From: Nymphaea colorata
Lineage: Eukaryota > Streptophyta > Magnoliopsida > Nymphaeales > Nymphaeaceae
Direction of reading: 5' to 3'
Assembly: GCF_008831285.2 (NCBI RefSeq)
Contig: NC_045139.1
Span: 14,676,354-14,740,353, forward strand
Length of the DNA stretch: 64,000 bases
Under the pieces are notes generated by a model that saw only the letters and a program-made list of their open reading frames with translations, did no database searches and had not been told where the DNA came from. Position 1 is the first letter of the stretch. Each line of letters opens with the position of its first letter. A program made the translations under genes and the position numbers. This document shows positions 22,550 to 33,542 of this stretch, one piece after another.

Positions 22550-25500
22550 ATGGAGGAGCGAGGGAGAGAAGAGTCAGGTTCATCGGACGAGAGCCCGCCG
22601 AGCGTTCACGATCCGGAGCCATTACCGACTGAGGAGAAGCAGGATGAAGGGGGCAGCGGAAGAGAGGGCGAGCACGAAGAAATCTTGGACGTTTCGGGGA
22701 AGAAAGGCGAATGCCAGCTGCTAGACACACTGTCTCCGAGGGGGCACACCGTGTCTGAGTTGTATATTTACAAGAACACTTTCAATTTGATCCCTAGTGG
22801 TGTGGAGACGCTCACGGGGTTGAAGACATTGAAGTTCTTTGCCAATGAGGTGAATGTCTTTCCGCCAGAGATGTGTGGGATGACGGAGTTAGAGAGGCTG
22901 CAGGTGAAGGTAAGCTCGCCGGAGTTTGGCGGCTTCGAGCTGCAGAAGCTGAAGGAACTGAAGGAGTTAGAGCTTTGTCGGGCACCTCCTCGGCCGTCTG
23001 CTGTCTCTATCTTGTGTGGTCTGGCAAATTTGAGTTGTCTCACACGGCTCTCTGTCTGCCACTTCTCTATAAGGTAAAACGTTTGCTTTGCTGCCGCTAT
23101 CATTCATGTAGCTACGAGCCTACGACCATCATAATGATAAGTGGCGTAATTCTCGATACCTATCAACCGGTCATTCACGTAAAAATAACTGAAATATTCC
23201 GCCCTTGGAAAAGAAATCAACGTTCTTACCATCGGGATAGCCTATTTTTTATGTTTAGGGATGTACTTTAAAGTTTAAACAAGGAGTTGGTGGAAAACTA
23301 GGAGTTTACTTTATTTATGTTACACGTTTTTTCTCACCAGCCGAGATGTAGCTTATTTTGGTTAAGACGAGCATCCCAGATTCCCATTTAGTTGAATCAA
23401 ATAATATCGTGCAACTCTGTGACGCTCGACTGATTAAGAAATAATTTTTCTTATGATTATGTGCTTCATCAATTTTTTTTCTCCTACTACTTATTTTTGC
23501 AGATACCTTCCTCCAGAAATTGGTTCTCTTAGAAAGCTTGAATGCCTTGATCTCTCATTCAATAAGTTGAAAAGTTTACCTGATGATATAGCTGAACTGA
23601 CCTCTCTTAAGTCTCTGAGAGTCGCTTGCAATAAGTTGGTGGGTTTACCTGTTCGCCTATCTTCTTTAGACAAGCTAGAGACCTTGGACCTGTCAAACAA
23701 TAGACTGTCATCATTGCAGCCTCTCAAACTTTCTTCAATGCAATCTCTTCGAGTTTTGGATCTACAGGTATTGTACTGTACATAGCTTAACCTTTTCTCA
23801 CAGAATTTTTGCATTTCTTTGTGGCATTCAATGTCCAATGTCTTTCTACAATCTCATCAGAAGCTGTGCTTCTTGTTTAGGGCTTTTTTGATTTTCTCTT
23901 CTTCTCTAGGTCCTTTTGCTGTTGTACTTGTTACCATACTTTGCTTTTGGTTGAACTAAACTGCCTTGCTAAATATAAGTTCCAAGTACTGCATATTTCG
24001 TAGATGTTAAATTTGTTTAATGGATTTATTTCCTTTCCATTGTTGTTGATAGTCTCTTGTGAGCCTGACATTGTTAATCTTATGGGCTTTATTTTTCCAC
24101 TTGACTCAAGTACAATAAAATTTATGATTGTCAACGAATACCCTCATGGATACACTGCAATATGGAAGGAAATGGAAGTGAACCTGTATGGAGTGGAGTT
24201 GACAGTTCTGTTAGCGAGGTGGATGTGCCTGATGTTGTTGATGGTGTTAAAAAATACCACTCTGACATCGGTAAGCTTGTTGGTAACTTCAACGGTTGAT
24301 TTAGATTTTCACGTTTCTGTCATATTAGTAACTTGTCTTCTTGTCCATTAAAGGGCGTCACAGAAAATCTTCCAGCACAGCATCTGAAGCTCCATCAAAC
24401 AGTAGATTCATTTCTAGGAGAATAAGGAAGGACATCAAACATAGTGATTGTCCTCAAGAAAAGGCTCGTCAGGAACGCTTGAACAATAGTAGAAAATTGA
24501 AGCCTGGGAATCGTGATGAGCTAATAAACTCAGAAATATCTACAGACTTTAGTGGAGGAACTGTCACAAGGAGTGATGCATGCCAGCTACATCTGGATGG
24601 TGAGAAAAGTAAAAAACAGTCCGAGGCTGGACAACGTTCTACTGCACAGCACGTGTCAAGCATAACAAAAAATCTTCCATGTACTATGCTTGACAGCGAT
24701 TTGGAAAGGAGTTCCCAAGTTGTTACCCGCAATCAGGCTGATGACAGTCAACTTCTGTCAGACAATGGTTTTGATGAATGTGCTGATGTTCCTTGTACTG
24801 TAATTGATGATTGTAAAGAGGATGGATACGAATCAGGTAGCAATCACCAGAATCACTGTGTGTTCCCAAGGGGCCATCTCAATGAGATTAACAGTGAAGA
24901 TAGTAGGCCATGTGAGAAGCAGAAATGTATTTCTAAGTCAAAAAGACACTCCGACAAGGCTCCAGAGAACCCCAAACCCAGTAAATGCCGAAGACCAGTC
25001 GACGATTCCTTTAGCATATCATGCAAATACAGCAATGAGTCATTCTGTGGTGTCAATGACCGTCTACCAGATGGCTTCTATGATGCTGGACGAGGTCGCC
25101 CTTTCATGCCGTTGGAGAATTATGATCAAGGATTTTGCATTGATTCACGTGAGATTATCTTGGTTGACAGGTTAGGCATGCAAAATTTATTTCCTGCCTG
25201 CACTTGACATATATGTACAGAGAACTGTGGGCACATGTTGCATTTCTTTAAGTTCTGTGTATCACTGATGTGCCATGGTCGTCATTTTTTTGTTAACAGA
25301 GATAGGGATGAGGAGTTGGATGCAATTGCATTGTCAGCACAATCACTGCTATCACGTTTGAGGCACACAAGGAGATCATCTGGAAACAAGAGAATGCATG
25401 AGGTTGATGACTTTGTAAGGGCATCTGTGCTTGCCCTTTTTGTTTCAGATTTTTTTGGTGGTAGTGACCAAACTACGAACATTGTTAGGATGCGGAAAGC

Positions 25501-28500
25501 TGTTGCTGTTTCAAATCGGCAGCAACCTTTTATCTGTACATGCTCCAATGCAATTAATCAGGAGGACAAAGGCTCCTATGTTTCAAGCATGAAAGATTCT
25601 TTAAGCATAAGTGATCTGTGTGAGCAGTCTGTACAGCAAATAAAAGAACGCGGTGGTTCTAACATTGTTCCTATAGGGTCTTTGCAGTTTGGTATTTGTC
25701 GTCACAGGGCAATTCTTATGAAGGTGTTATTCCCAATTACCTTTTTCCATTTCGCATTTTTCAGTTGTGGTTTCCTGTTGCCATGACTTGATCTGACCAT
25801 TTGTGTGCTTGTGTAGTACCTCTGTGATAGGGCAGATCCTCCCATCCCTTGTGAGCTGGTTAGAGGTTATCTCGACTTCATGCCACATGCTTGGAATGTA
25901 GTCCTTATTCAAGATGATGGTTCTTGGAGGCGCATGGTTGTTGATACATGCTATCCGGCGGACATTAGGGAAGAGATAGATCCAGAATATTTTTGCAGGT
26001 TGTTTGCTTATTTTTCATACAGCATCTCTCTTTCCTGTTCCTTTTTACAGACAGCTAAATGGTCATACTTACAACGAGCTAAATATTTTGTGTGATTAAT
26101 CTGAAGATGCATAATATGTACTGGCATGTAAGCAGTTCTATTGTGTGTGTTTCTTTTTTTTTCTTTTTCACATGATTTTTCTGAATCATAAGATGTAACT
26201 GACCTGTTTGTAGTATATTACAGGTATATACCATTGAACCGTTTTCATGTTCCTGTCACCAGTCTGGACTACTTGACCATGTGCCGAAGCTCTTTTCCTT
26301 CCGTATCACTATCTGATGCAGTGTCAGAGAAGGAATCAGGGCCAATTGTTAAAAGATGCATGTTTGGAACCATTATAGCTGCTGCCAAGGTGCTTATATG
26401 CTTTGTATATGTTGACAATAGTAATTCGCTTTGTGTCTTATGGTAATATGTGCTAGTCTGTTTGTTAAAACTCAAGACTCATACTTCTGAACTTATTATG
26501 TTTGCAACCATTATAGCTGCAGCAAAGGTGCTCAATGCTTTATGCTTTGTATATGGTTGACAATAGTAATTCGTTTTTGTCTTATGGTAATATGGGTTGG
26601 TCTGCTTATTAAAACTCATACTTCTGAACTTGTTAGCTGTCATATTGGTCTGATACTTGAGTAATATCTCATAAGAGATGGCATTATGCAAGTTATGTTG
26701 CACAAGCACATAGATGTGGGCATAACCTGCAATTGATTAATAGCTGTGATGTTTATTTCGTACTAGTATCAGAAACCTTGTTCTTCGTACGTGTCGTGGG
26801 GTGAATGTGTGCTACATGTTTTTTTTTTTTTTTTGATGGAAGGAGAGAGCTTTGCATGATTTTAATAAGATGGATAGTGGTAATCTAGTTTTTAGATATT
26901 GGAATATTTTCATCTCCATAGCTAGGTTGTTTGAAATGAGGTTTAAATATATTTACATAATCTATTATTAAGTTATCCATAGCAGACACTATTATAATTA
27001 TGTACTTGCCTCTTTATGGAAAAATTTGATTCTTGGATGTTAAGAACTGATTATCATTACATTTGTTTTTTTCATCTGGACAGCAATCTTAAAGTTAAGC
27101 TAAATTCTAGAAGACCTTGCTTTGTCCCTTCTGCTGACTAGGTTAACAATTTGTGGTAAAATGACTTTCCAGGACCTTTTTTTTCCCCCCTTCGGATTAC
27201 AAGATATGGTTAGGCAGACACCTAAGGGGGATGCCAATTGCCAAGTGACATATCCTGGAAGGTATTGTTGATGACTTACAGGTTGTCTATTCCAGCTTTT
27301 GAACTACGTTTTGTTAGAGGCGGTGTCCTTGGAGATGATTAAGAAATTAGAATGCCAATTTACCTCCTATTCATGAAGAAAGATGCTCTTTCTATGTATG
27401 TTGTGTTATTTTATTGGTTTTCATGTGCTCAACCCTTGTTAGCTTGACTTTCATTTCATTTCATTTGGGCATGACATTTTTCTTGACTAAATAGCCCATG
27501 CCTTATGTTTCATTCTTGGTGCAGATTCACACTTTGGAAGCGCATGATAGCTCTGAGGAGGAAAGGAGAAATTTTGAGTATGGCTGCCTAGGAGAAGTAA
27601 GGATGCTGCAGGCTGTGAAGGGTCATCCTTGCATCGTTGGAATCTATGGCCACCAAATTTCTGCTGAATGGGATTTGGAAGCTGATGGGAAAAGGGAATG
27701 TTGTCTGTTGAAGTCGATGATTGTTATGGAGTATGTCAAAGGAGGTTCCTTGAAGGTGAATGAACATTTGAATTGTGTTCCATATTGTCATTAGACCTTG
27801 AGAAGTTATTAAACAGTAGCCATTTTTCTGGTGATGCAGGCCTATATGGATAAGCTAGTGACAGAGGACAAGAAACATTTACCTGCTAGGTTGGCATTGT
27901 TTATTGCACGAGACGTGGCTTGTGCATTGGCTGAGCTTCATTCTAAGCACATTATTCATCGGGACATCAAAAGTTTAAACGTGTTGATTGATTTAGATGA
28001 GAAAAGGGTTGATGGGAGCCCACTTGTCAAGGTCTGTGATTTTGACAGAGCTGTACCCCTGCACTCCTTTTCACATACATGCTGTCTTGCTCACCTTGGC
28101 ATTCCTTCACCTACTACTTGTGTTGGTACTCCTTGTTGGATGGCCCCTGAGATGGTGCAGACAGTTCACAAAAAGGAGCCATATGGATTGGTAAGTCTCA
28201 ACTTAGGGGACCATAAATATGAGAATTTTTTTTGGGTTCTGTTTCTTTTTCCACCAAACCTAAATGTTTTTGTCCAAAAACTAATTCCATGTTTTTATTT
28301 AGTTAGTCTTGAGTTTGGACCTAAAGGACAAAGGCATTAACGGCCTGTTTAGATAGAGGGGGAAGAGGAGAAAGAAATGGAAAGAAAGGCCTTTCTTGTG
28401 TTTGGATGACTAATTAATAAGGAGGGAAAGGAAATGAAAGCTAATAACTGTGTTTGGCTGCAAAGGGAAAGGAAAGGGAGGGAAAGGAAATGATATTTTA

Positions 28501-29667
28501 ATCTAATTTCAATCCCTCTAGAAATGAAGAGATTGGGAAGGATAGGAATGGACGTTTCTTCCCTTTCCTTTCTTCTCCTTTCCCTTTCATTCCCTTTCCT
28601 TTCCTTTCCCTTTTATGCATTCCTTTCCCGTTCTTTCCTTCCATCCAAACTAGCAAGGTTGAGAAAACCGCGACCCATTATATAGTTCAAGTTGGGTTTT
28701 CTTTTCCCAGCGCAAGGAAACTTCATCTGGGATCTAAGAGGTCGCAGGCTTGGCAACAAGAAACCGTGCTATTACCTCTTGTTCTAGAGCCCATGCATTT
28801 TTGAGGTTTGCTTGGTGGGTGGTCGTCATGAACTTGGACTTCTAACTGCTTCTCGGAAAACCAAAGCTCAACAATGCACGGCAACAACCCCCTTGGGGCA
28901 GCCAAAGCTCAACAATGCACGGCAACAACCCCCCTTGGGGCAGCTCAAGTAGTGAAATTAAAAATATGAGTTTTGCATGTCTGTGGAAGTTACTAATAAC
29001 TCCATGTTTCTTTATTCTCGTTTTGCTTATTGCTTTCTTTTAGTTGTTTGAGTTGGAAAATGATCATTTCACCATGTGGTTGCAGGAGGTGGATATTTGG
29101 TCCTATGGGTGTCTTCTCTATGAGATGCTTATGCTTCAAGTCCCTTATGCTGGATTGTCAGACGCTGAAATCCAGGCATCTCTTCAGGTCCGCTTTTTCA
29201 TCTTCAATAAAAAAGTTGATGGTTTACTGCACCTTCTTTTGACAATCTTTGGACTTCTTTGAGAATTTCAATCGTGTCAGCCATCAATTATGTTCGGCAT
29301 ATTGGTGAATGGGACGTGGCTAAGTCACCATTTTTATGATCAAATGGTGCACGCTTCACATCATCTTAGTCTTGCATTCTGCTTTGAGCCTCTTATATAT
29401 GTACGTTGCTCTCTGGTATTATTGCAGAACAAGCAGCGTCCGCCTCTCAGATCCGAGTTGGAGGAACTATCTGCTCCATCTAAGTCAAAAGAGTCGAGCT
29501 CCGGTTCATCACCTCAAGCTGTTGAAGATTCAGAAATTATGAAATTGTTAGTGGATCTGTTCCGGTGGTGCACTCAAGGAGATCCTGCCGCCCGCCCCAC
29601 TGCAAAAGAGGCTTATGACATGCTTTCTGCGGCTTCATCCCCGCCTAATATCCCAGAATCGAGTTAG
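22550..29667 (+). CDS. LRR - EDR1-like - Raf-related protein kinase (At1g04210 type)
   Basis: Eleven coding exons (22550-23073, 23503-23767, 24111-24270, 24354-25170, 25300-25723, 25817-25998, 26224-26389, 27525-27755, 27840-28190, 29086-29187, 29428-29667) join in frame to 1153 residues; all introns are GT-AG. Order: acidic, Ser/Glu-rich N-terminus; leucine-rich repeats of the intracellular type (about 65-285, e.g. LPPEIGSLRKLECLDLSFNKL); a low-complexity basic/serine linker with RARQERLNNSRK wording; an EDR1/CTR1-like domain (about 720-795, CDRADPPIPCELVRGYLDF); a kinase domain (about 800-1140). Candidate ATP lysine K846, HRDIKSLN at 963-970, DFD (990-992) in place of DFG, and GTPCWMAPE ending at 1027. 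No signal peptide or membrane helix is seen, so it is probably cytosolic. From memory, DFD is also present in the Arabidopsis homologue. Substrate unknown. An extra 5' exon is possible (see 22413). Confidence 0.93.
26361..26636 (+). repeat. Duplicated exon-7 end plus splice donor in kinase intron 7
   Basis: The segment from about 26361 (end of exon 7, donor at 26390, start of intron 7) is repeated from 26499 with a period of about 138 bp. The second copy keeps the coding stretch ATTATAGCTGCAGCAAAG followed by a GTGCTC donor, then 'gacaatagtaattcg' and 'aaaactcatacttctgaact'. The second donor is therefore a ready decoy 5' splice site about 138 bp inside the intron. Confidence 0.88.
28342..28655. 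mobile_element. Foldback/MITE-like element in kinase intron 9
   Basis: The left end 'gcctgtttagatag' and the right end (reverse complement 'gctagtttggatgg') form imperfect terminal inverted repeats. The left half is GGAAAGG-rich and the right half CCTTTCC-rich, so the whole ~310 bp folds on itself. The tgtttgg-a-t-g ends are common in plant hAT- and Mutator-type MITEs. No clear target duplication is visible, so the superfamily stays open. Confidence 0.6.
28861..28943 (+). repeat. 41-bp direct duplication
   Basis: Two adjacent copies begin 'ccaaagctcaacaatgcacg' at 28861 and 28902. They are identical apart from one extra C in the second. They sit in intron 9 of the kinase gene. Confidence 0.95.
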
Positions 29668-30605
29668 AGATCTGATTGACGTGCTTCATTCCCCTAGTGG
29701 CGCATTTATTGTTATCGTCTGATTAGTTAATGATTATCTCACAGGCACTAAATCTGATCGAAGCAGTGAGTGTCAGGAACCTGATATCAGTAGAGCAATT
29801 TTCCCAAGTCGGAGATAAAAAATGTATCTAGTGTAATTTATAGATTCTGTTGTAGTTCAAACTCAAAAATGTTTATTTCGGAACAATGCCACAGGAAGTT
29901 CTACCCTTTTCTCCCCGAGGCGTCATGTTAAGACTAACCTATTCTAGGATCTGAACTGAAGCAGGTGCTTTCAAGGATATTATATTATGTGTAGGATTCC
30001 TAGATCAGGCTTCATTCACCGGTGTAGATAAGCCTCAGCTTGTTCGTGGTCAGCTGATTGGTTAGGATGGTCTAAAACGCTTATACTAACTTTTGAAATT
30101 GAGCAAAATGTTATTTAGAAGGGTTGCTTGTAATAATAACACATTGTTCTTGTCTCAAAAATTTGCCTACTTAAATGATGTGGTAAATTCATATGATACT
30201 CTAAATTTATAGGAACACTGTTTTGCTGTTGCCAAATGATCCCTAGACGCCATGGCTTTTCAAATGATGGGATATCTTGTCCAACATTTCTTCTCCACTT
30301 ATATTGGATGAAATGGTTGAAATAATTTATTAAATATGGTCCATGCGTTTGATATGACCGAATAATAAGAGCAGATCAAAGGAATTTCAAAGCAAAAAAA
30401 AAAAAAAAAAAAAGGTCGAAATGTCTCTTACTGTCATGAGCTTATTCTTTTCACTTATCCAAGTGTAGATAACTTGAAAACAACGAGTGTGCACAACATG
30501 CATTGACCATAAAGAAGAAGGAAAAATTTGTGATGAACATGCATTGCGTTCATCACAAGCAAAATATAAGCAATGAAACTTTAAAGAAAATTCAATTTTA
30601 CTTAC
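29668..30605. other. 3' flank of the kinase gene, no further gene
   Basis: This stretch contains the kinase 3' untranslated region and then AT-rich sequence with a run of about 20 A residues near 30395. Nothing else is recognised. Confidence 0.5.
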
Positions 30606-30629
30606 AGAGGATAGTCTCAAATGTTTCAG

Positions 30630-30799
30630 GTACAAATTGCAGGACGTCTCAATGGAAACGAAATTGCCCGCGTTGAATGGATTAGAGAAGGTAGGGTTCC
30701 CTACAGACCATTCGAGTGAAAATTGATTATTGTTCCTATCCAGTTCGAACTATCTATGGAGTATTAGGGATAAAAATTTGGATATTTTTGGATGAAGAG
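30630..30799 (+). pseudogene. rps3: Nuclear plastid fragment: 3' part of rps3
   Basis: Translation gives [20 protein letters not shown] and then, after a one-base loss in the run encoding VP-L, the tail [19 protein letters not shown] ending in FLDEE. This is the C-terminus of plastid ribosomal protein S3. The frameshift and the missing N-terminus make it a dead copy. It is close enough to plastid sequence to be a fairly young transfer. Confidence 0.93.
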
Positions 30800-30803
30800 T
30801 TTC

Positions 30804-30908
30804 CCGGCGAGCCATAGCAATTGCGCCCACTAAGGAAACTAAAAGGATTATAGAAATCAGTTCAAATGGAAGATAAAAATCTGTTGATAAATGAATCCCA
30901 ATCAATTG
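30804..30908 (-). pseudogene. ndhG: Nuclear plastid fragment: 3' part of ndhG
   Basis: The minus strand reads [20 protein letters not shown] followed by [13 protein letters not shown], the C-terminal helix of plastid NADH dehydrogenase subunit 6 (ndhG). It directly abuts the rps3 piece on one side and the cemA piece on the other, although these genes are far apart in plastid genomes. It is too short to be functional. Confidence 0.9.
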
Positions 30909-30910
30909 GA

Positions 30911-31029
30911 AGTGACGAAAAAGAAAGCATTGAATCCCCTACCATATCTTGCATCTATCGTATTTCTGCCTTGGGGAATTTCTCTCTCATTTAATAAAAG
31001 TATGGAACCTTGGGTGACTAATTGGTGGA
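30911..31029 (+). pseudogene. cemA: Nuclear plastid fragment: 5' part of cemA
   Basis: Plus-strand translation gives [20 protein letters not shown] and then [18 protein letters not shown], the N-terminus of the plastid envelope protein CemA. The start codon has become ACG (or lies in the junction) and the fragment stops after about 40 residues at the right-hand 20-bp repeat. It is not functional. Confidence 0.93.
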
Positions 31030-31049
31030 AGAGGATAGTCTCAAATGTT

Positions 31050-33178
31050 GGTCACCTAAAACATAAAATCCTCAACATACATGAGAGCTGGTGAGAGGGC
31101 GCTTCATTACAGGTAAATACAAACATACACCTAAGACAATGTAAACAAAAGGAAAAGACAATTGTAAACAAAAGGAATGGAAACCATTGTTAACAAAAGG
31201 AAAAAAAAACTATACAGACACATGAGAACACTAACAATGATGAGTAAAAAACTCGTGGTTTTATTTTAAACACATGTTATGTAATATCTAAATTACAATG
31301 AAAGTTTGTATCGATCAATCAAGTGCAACTATTGTCTTTTGTCTAGGGACAAGCACAAACTATAGAAGTTATATATTCTGCCACTCGATCTCAATGAAAT
31401 GAGCGACCCAGATGACATATTCACTAGTACATGTGCACCGAAAACATGTGAATGGGAGAGTACAAAATGTTCTGTCTATATTTTTTTTCTCTCCCAAAAG
31501 TCTAATCATGAAGCGCCATCTATAGGATTGGTTTGCAGGGAAAGACACTTCGATTGTCAAACACGTACACCGGTTCAAAGGCACGAGAAATTACTTAGAA
31601 AGATTTTGTAAGTTTAGGGCTTGGAAGGCTTGTCTGGCCTTAAAGGAACAATCCAAAAGTTAGATCATAAGGAAATAGATCCTGGCAAACACATCTTCAG
31701 CTTCGGAATGGAGAAAAAAAGAGAAGAGCTGTGGTTACCCTTGAGTTTCAATGCATGTTCGCCAATCACATCCTACAAAAAATGCCTTCGATTTTGCCCT
31801 TTTGTTTTGTTAGGTGATACTGATCTAATATTTTCAAGATCTAGCCCTTCGAGTTTCTCTTACCTCTCCATGTACGGAAAAGAAGATTAATGCAAATCGT
31901 CATTGATATATATATATATATATATATATAGGCAGATCGCTAGCTAAAGTGGCATGGGTGCCTAACCCTTGTGCAAGTTGAAGCTAGCATAGTTTTGGGG
32001 TCCTAGTACTATGCATTGTTTTAAGACTTGGGTGATCCTCAAAGTCTCTCGTTGTGTTTCATTGGATTATAAGTGCCAAAAAGGAAAAAAAAAGGTGAAG
32101 ATGACAACGGCCCCCTTAGGTAAAAGTAATTTGAATCAGAATGGAAGTCGTATATTTTATGGAGATCCGACAGACATTTTGTTGCGTGCCAACCCAACTA
32201 TTGTAGAGAAACCTGAATGCTTTTCAGGCCATTTGACAGCAGTAACAAATTATTACCATCTAGTGAAACTCCTCCAGAAATTAAAACAAGTTCATGGAAA
32301 TTTGTAACATAATGTTCGCATATAGACGTTGTAATGTGCAAAGTTATAAACATCAAGATTATAATGTTTGAATAAATTGATTTTTTTTGTTGCTTTTGTT
32401 TCGGTAGCTGAGTATGAAGAAAAAAAATGCCGTTTGTTTAAATATTTATCTAAAATAGCTTGAACCGCGTTATAAACTCTCTCTCTTTTCCCCCTTTCTC
32501 TCCCTCTCTAAATTATGCCGGGTAGAAAAATGTTGACATACTTTCAAGTTTTCGGGACGCACACGTCTAAGGTCAATGTCCGTTTTGCCAATATCTCTCG
32601 GACTTTTTCTCTTAATTTTAAATGGTGCTTATTTTTATCGACTGTAGTGGGGTGTTCTTGGTGCATCTTATAGATCATTTGAATAAATGAAAGGAATCTT
32701 AACGGTACAGGTATGATCTGTTCAAGAAATCTTCATAAATATGATAAACGCTTAGTAATAACTATGAATAGTTTAAATTTGAAACTTGTTTCCATGTTAC
32801 AGAACTTCTCAGCGGTTATATATAGTAAAATTTGAACAGAGAAGGCAATAGAAAATGCATTAGAATCACGAGAGGGGAAAAGAAACTTAAACATCTGACA
32901 TACATTTTTACTCCATGGAACGTATTGATTATAGATTCATCTTTCGTTCATAAAGACGGAACTAAGAGCTTCTAATTCTCAAAAAGTTTCTCATGTAACG
33001 CATGAAATGTGCTAAAAAACTTTTTCCTTTGATAGACACTTGCTGCCTTATTCTTAGTATCATTAAAACGAAGGTCTAGCTGGATTTCTTTGGCAGTTTG
33101 CATGCATTTTGATTAATCCTCTTTGTGGCATCCGCATGAACTTCGGGTTCTTGTTACTTCTTTGGAGTTGGAATGAAA

Positions 33179-33217
<39 letters not shown>

Positions 33218-33295
33218 ACTGTTGTTTGAGATACAGCAATCTGTTGGGAACTTGTTTCCCTGGGACAGGGGTGGCTTTCACTTCTTACGTACCAC

Positions 33296-33327
<32 letters not shown>

Positions 33328-33503
33328 GCTCTTTTCATTCATATATGTCAAGAGGAACAATGACTAAGAAAATATTAAATATATGCCATGGACATTACTG
33401 TAAAATGCACAAAAAAAAGAGGCCACTCTTTTGATTCTTCAAGCATGAACTGCTTTTGTGCTGCTCAGCCCCATCCTTCTTCTGTCCTTTGTTTGTTGTG
33501 CGG

Positions 33504-33542
<39 letters not shown>

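Larger units (their letters stand above)
30606..31049. repeat. 20-bp direct repeats flanking a plastid DNA mosaic
   Basis: The 20-bp word agaggatagtctcaaatgtt occurs at 30606-30625 and again at 31030-31049. The roughly 400 bp between the two copies is almost entirely plastid-derived. The layout looks like a target-site-type duplication made when a staggered break was filled with captured plastid fragments. Confidence 0.9.

Noticed and set aside
30003..30020. miR166-like wording (caggcttcattcacc) downstream of the kinase gene
   Set aside because: Only about 14 of the bases match, and no miR166 star arm or hairpin partner is found within 150 bp on either side.
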